This document shows positions 62,108-64,000 of a DNA stretch of 64,000 nucleotides, piece after piece (position 1 is the stretch's first letter; every line of letters starts with the position of its first letter). A model generated the notes under the pieces. It did not search any database. It worked only from the letters and a program-made list of their open reading frames with translations, and was not told where the DNA came from. A program made the position numbers and the translations under genes. The stretch comes from Mesorhizobium sp. M3A.F.Ca.ET.080.04.2.1 (GTDB lineage: Bacteria > Pseudomonadota > Alphaproteobacteria > Rhizobiales > Rhizobiaceae): positions 4,340,001 through 4,404,000 of the forward strand of contig NZ_CP034451.1 in assembly GCF_003952525.1 (NCBI RefSeq), read 5' to 3'.

Positions 62108-62896
62108 ATGCTTCGCCCATCCCATGCACTTGCCAGCCTGCTTGCCTTCGCGGTGCCGACGGCAAGCCTTGCCGCGGCGCCGCAGTCGTTCAACGGCGAA
62201 TATACCGTATCCTTCCTTGGTCTTTCGGTCGCCCGCGCGACGTTTTCCAGCCGCTACGACGGCGACAACTATGCGATCAACGGCACCGTCTCAGCGGCCG
62301 GTCTGGCCAGGATTTTCGACGACACCAAGGGCACAATCTCTTCGAAAGGCACGATTTCGGGCAAGCAGATCCGGCCGCAGGTCTTCCGCGCCGACTACAC
62401 CTCCGGCAAGAAGGCGTCGATGGTCGACATCCGCTTCGCCAACGGCGCGGTGGCTTCGACCAAGGTCGTTCCGGAGCCGAAAAAGCGCGATCCGAAAAGC
62501 TGGGTGCCGCTCGGCGCCGGCGATCTGACATCGGTGCTCGATCCGATGGCGGCGACGGTCGTCCATGCCGACAGCCTCGACCAGGTCTGCGGCCGCACGG
62601 TCAAATTCTATGACGGCGAGATGCGCGCCAATCTGACGCTGACCTATGCCTCGAAGGGCTCGATCTCGGTACGCGGCTACAAAGGCGACACGGTGACCTG
62701 CAAAATGGGCTTCCAGCCGGTGGCGGGCTATCGCAAGGGGCGCAAAGCCCTGGATTTCCTGCAGAACAAGAGCCGAATGATGGTGACGTTTGCACCGCTC
62801 GGCCAAACCGGCGTATATGCGCCGATCCGCGCCACAGTCGGCACCCAGATCGGGCCGCTGACCATCAGTGCGAGACGGTTTGAGGCAACCAACTAG
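62108..62896 (+). CDS. Exported DUF3108 protein
   Basis: A 262-residue protein with a signal peptide (cleavage near LAAA, residue 23) and a DUF3108 domain (about 28-250), beginning FNGEYTVSFLGLSVARATF. Family members are periplasmic beta-rich proteins of unknown function. The rpmB-DUF3108 neighbourhood is conserved in related genomes. Divergent from rpmB. Confidence 0.85.
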   Translation: MLRPSHALASLLAFAVPTASLAAAPQSFNGEYTVSFLGLSVARATFSSRYDGDNYAINGTVSAAGLARIFDDTKGTISSKGTISGKQIRPQVFRADYTSGKKASMVDIRFANGAVASTKVVPEPKKRDPKSWVPLGAGDLTSVLDPMAATVVHADSLDQVCGRTVKFYDGEMRANLTLTYASKGSISVRGYKGDTVTCKMGFQPVAGYRKGRKALDFLQNKSRMMVTFAPLGQTGVYAPIRATVGTQIGPLTISARRFEATN

Positions 62897-62900
62897 CTTG

Positions 62901-62955
62901 TTTTTCACAATTCCGGACGGAAAGCCGCTACGCATTTTTCCTGGAATTGTCAGAG
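62901..62955 (+). repeat. Intergenic palindromic repeat, type B copy 2
   Basis: ACAATTCC (62907-62914) and GGAATTGT (62943-62950) are perfectly complementary; inside, GGAAA pairs with TTTCC. The loop reads CCGCTACGCA, as in type A copy 1. Directly follows the DUF3108 stop codon. Confidence 0.75.
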
Positions 62956-62983
62956 GCGCCCTTATGCGCCGCAGGAGACGCGG

Positions 62984-63871
62984 ATGGGGCGGGCAACACT
63001 GATCGGCTTCTCCGCGGTCGCCATGTGGGCGCTGCTGGCGCTGCTCACCGACGCCTCCGGGCAGGTGCCGCCGTTCCTGTTGTCGGCCGTCACCTTCGCC
63101 ATCGGCACCGGCGTCGGACTTGCCGCGCGGCTGGTGATGCCGGCCGCCGGACGGCCTGAGAAGGTTCCGCCGCAGGTCTGGGTCATCGGCATCGCCGGCC
63201 TGTTCGGCTACCACTTCTTCTACTTCACCGCCTTGCGGAATGCGCCGGCGGTGGAGGCCAGCCTGATCGCCTATCTGTGGCCGCTCCTGATCGTGCTCGG
63301 CTCGGCACTGATGCCGGGCGAGAGGCTGGCCTGGAACCATGTCGTCGGCGCGCTGCTCGGCCTAGCCGGCACGGTCCTGATCGTCACCAAGGGCGGTGGA
63401 TTGGCCTTCGACGCCCGCTATGCCTTCGGCTACGCGATGGCCGGCGTCTGCGCGCTCCTGTGGTCTTCCTATTCGCTGCTGTCGCGGCGGTTTCCCTCGG
63501 TGCCGACCTCGATCGTCACCTGGTTCTGCGCCGCGACATCGGTGCTTTCGCTGGCCTGCCACTTTCTGCTCGAGAGGACAGTTCTGCCCGACGGCGCCGC
63601 ACAGTGGCTGGCCGTGCTTGGGTTGGGCCTGATGCCGGTGGGGGCGGCCTTCTACGCCTGGGATGTCGGCGTCAAGCGCGGCAACATCCAGGTCCTCGGG
63701 GCGGCAAGCTATGCCGCGCCGCTGCTGTCGACCCTGGTGTTGCTTGCGGCCGGAGTCGCCGAGCCGTCGCTGCGCATTCTCGCCGCCTGTCTGCTTATCA
63801 CCGGGGGCGCCGCGCTCGCGGCGAAGTCGCTCCTGTTGCGCAGGCCGGCAATCGGAGACGCCGGCGCATGA
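62984..63871 (+). CDS. DMT superfamily (EamA) exporter
   Basis: A 295-residue membrane protein with ten predicted helices in two EamA repeats (about 5-135 and 145-285). It begins MGRATLIGFSAVAMWALLALLTDASGQVPPFLLSAVTFAIG and has the ALRNAPAVEASLIAYLWPLLIVLGSALMPGERL segment of RhtA/YddG-like aromatic or amino acid exporters. Substrate unknown. The stop overlaps the next start by ATGA. Confidence 0.88.
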   Translation: MGRATLIGFSAVAMWALLALLTDASGQVPPFLLSAVTFAIGTGVGLAARLVMPAAGRPEKVPPQVWVIGIAGLFGYHFFYFTALRNAPAVEASLIAYLWPLLIVLGSALMPGERLAWNHVVGALLGLAGTVLIVTKGGGLAFDARYAFGYAMAGVCALLWSSYSLLSRRFPSVPTSIVTWFCAATSVLSLACHFLLERTVLPDGAAQWLAVLGLGLMPVGAAFYAWDVGVKRGNIQVLGAASYAAPLLSTLVLLAAGVAEPSLRILAACLLITGGAALAAKSLLLRRPAIGDAGA

Positions 63872-64000
63872 TGCCCTTTGCGGGCGGCATCGAGGCCAAC
63901 GCCAACGCGACGCTGCTGTTTTCGTTTGCCGCCGCGGTGATCTACGCCTTTGCCCTCGACATGCCGCCGCGGCTTGCCCGGTCGGCGGCCAAGACGCTGG
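63868..64000 (+). CDS. Probable lysoplasmalogenase/YhhN family protein, 5' end only
   Basis: The first 44 codons are visible. A hydrophobic helix (about residues 14-32, ATLLFSFAAAVIYAFAL) is followed by DMPPRLARSAAKTL, which resembles the first loop of YhhN/TMEM86-type lysoplasmalogenases (arginine then Lys before the second helix). The gene continues out of the window. ATGA overlap with the exporter gene indicates translational coupling. Confidence 0.45.
   Translation, partial: MMPFAGGIEANANATLLFSFAAAVIYAFALDMPPRLARSAAKTL

Overview
The window looks like chromosomal DNA of a high-GC alphaproteobacterium of the order Hyphomicrobiales (Rhizobiales), most like Mesorhizobium or a close relative. 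The evidence is the PhyR-NepR-EcfG general stress response locus, the CobS/CobT cobaltochelatase pair, the aroK-aroB, xerD and accA neighbourhoods, many rhizobial-type ABC transporters, and intergenic palindromes of a kind common in that group. The assignment comes from recognising families, not from a search. I see no prophage, transposase, integrase of a mobile element, or CRISPR array.

Region 1-7.7 kb is a general stress response (GSR) island. It holds the start of a PAS-type kinase, phyR, nepR, ecfG, a single-domain response regulator, a Crp/Fnr-type regulator, several small membrane proteins, a lipid kinase and a secreted triple PRC-barrel protein. Eight exact GGAAC-N16/17-CGTT promoters, the known EcfG consensus, sit upstream of these genes in the correct orientation. 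Region 7.7-14.7 kb is metabolic: a sulfatase or phosphonate monoester hydrolase, a glyoxalase-type dioxygenase with an esterase and a GNAT protein, an M19 dipeptidase and a flavin amine oxidase. Region 14.8-19.2 kb holds a hybrid sensor kinase with its OmpR-type regulator, and divergently a second OmpR-like regulator with a degenerate receiver.

Region 19.5-27.6 kb holds an L,D-transpeptidase, an RND efflux operon with a divergent TetR regulator and a palindromic operator, and a chrB-chrA chromate resistance pair. Region 27.7-33.6 kb is a carbohydrate uptake and catabolic operon (DapA-type aldolase, FCD-GntR regulator, CUT1 ABC transporter), followed by tRNA-Arg(CCT). Region 33.8-40.1 kb is a second catabolic cluster: an FCD-GntR regulator, a tagaturonate/mannitol-type dehydrogenase, an amino-acid-type ABC transporter and an LgoD-like zinc dehydrogenase. 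Related AT-rich palindromes lie upstream of both dehydrogenase units.

From 40.5 kb the content is mostly housekeeping: M20 amidohydrolase, D-Ala-D-Ala carboxypeptidase, CobW GTPase, TusA-like protein, YkuD lipoprotein, accA, xerD, aroK-aroB, a CBS/CorC protein lacking the usual DUF21 domain, BolA, a J-domain protein, cobS-cobT, a large GT-C-like membrane protein, a YhhQ queuosine-precursor transporter with a preQ1-I-like riboswitch directly on its start codon, rpmB, a DUF3108 protein, a DMT exporter and the start of a probable lysoplasmalogenase. Two related families of intergenic palindromes recur at 20.1, 40.2, 40.5, 46.0, 46.1 and 62.9 kb.
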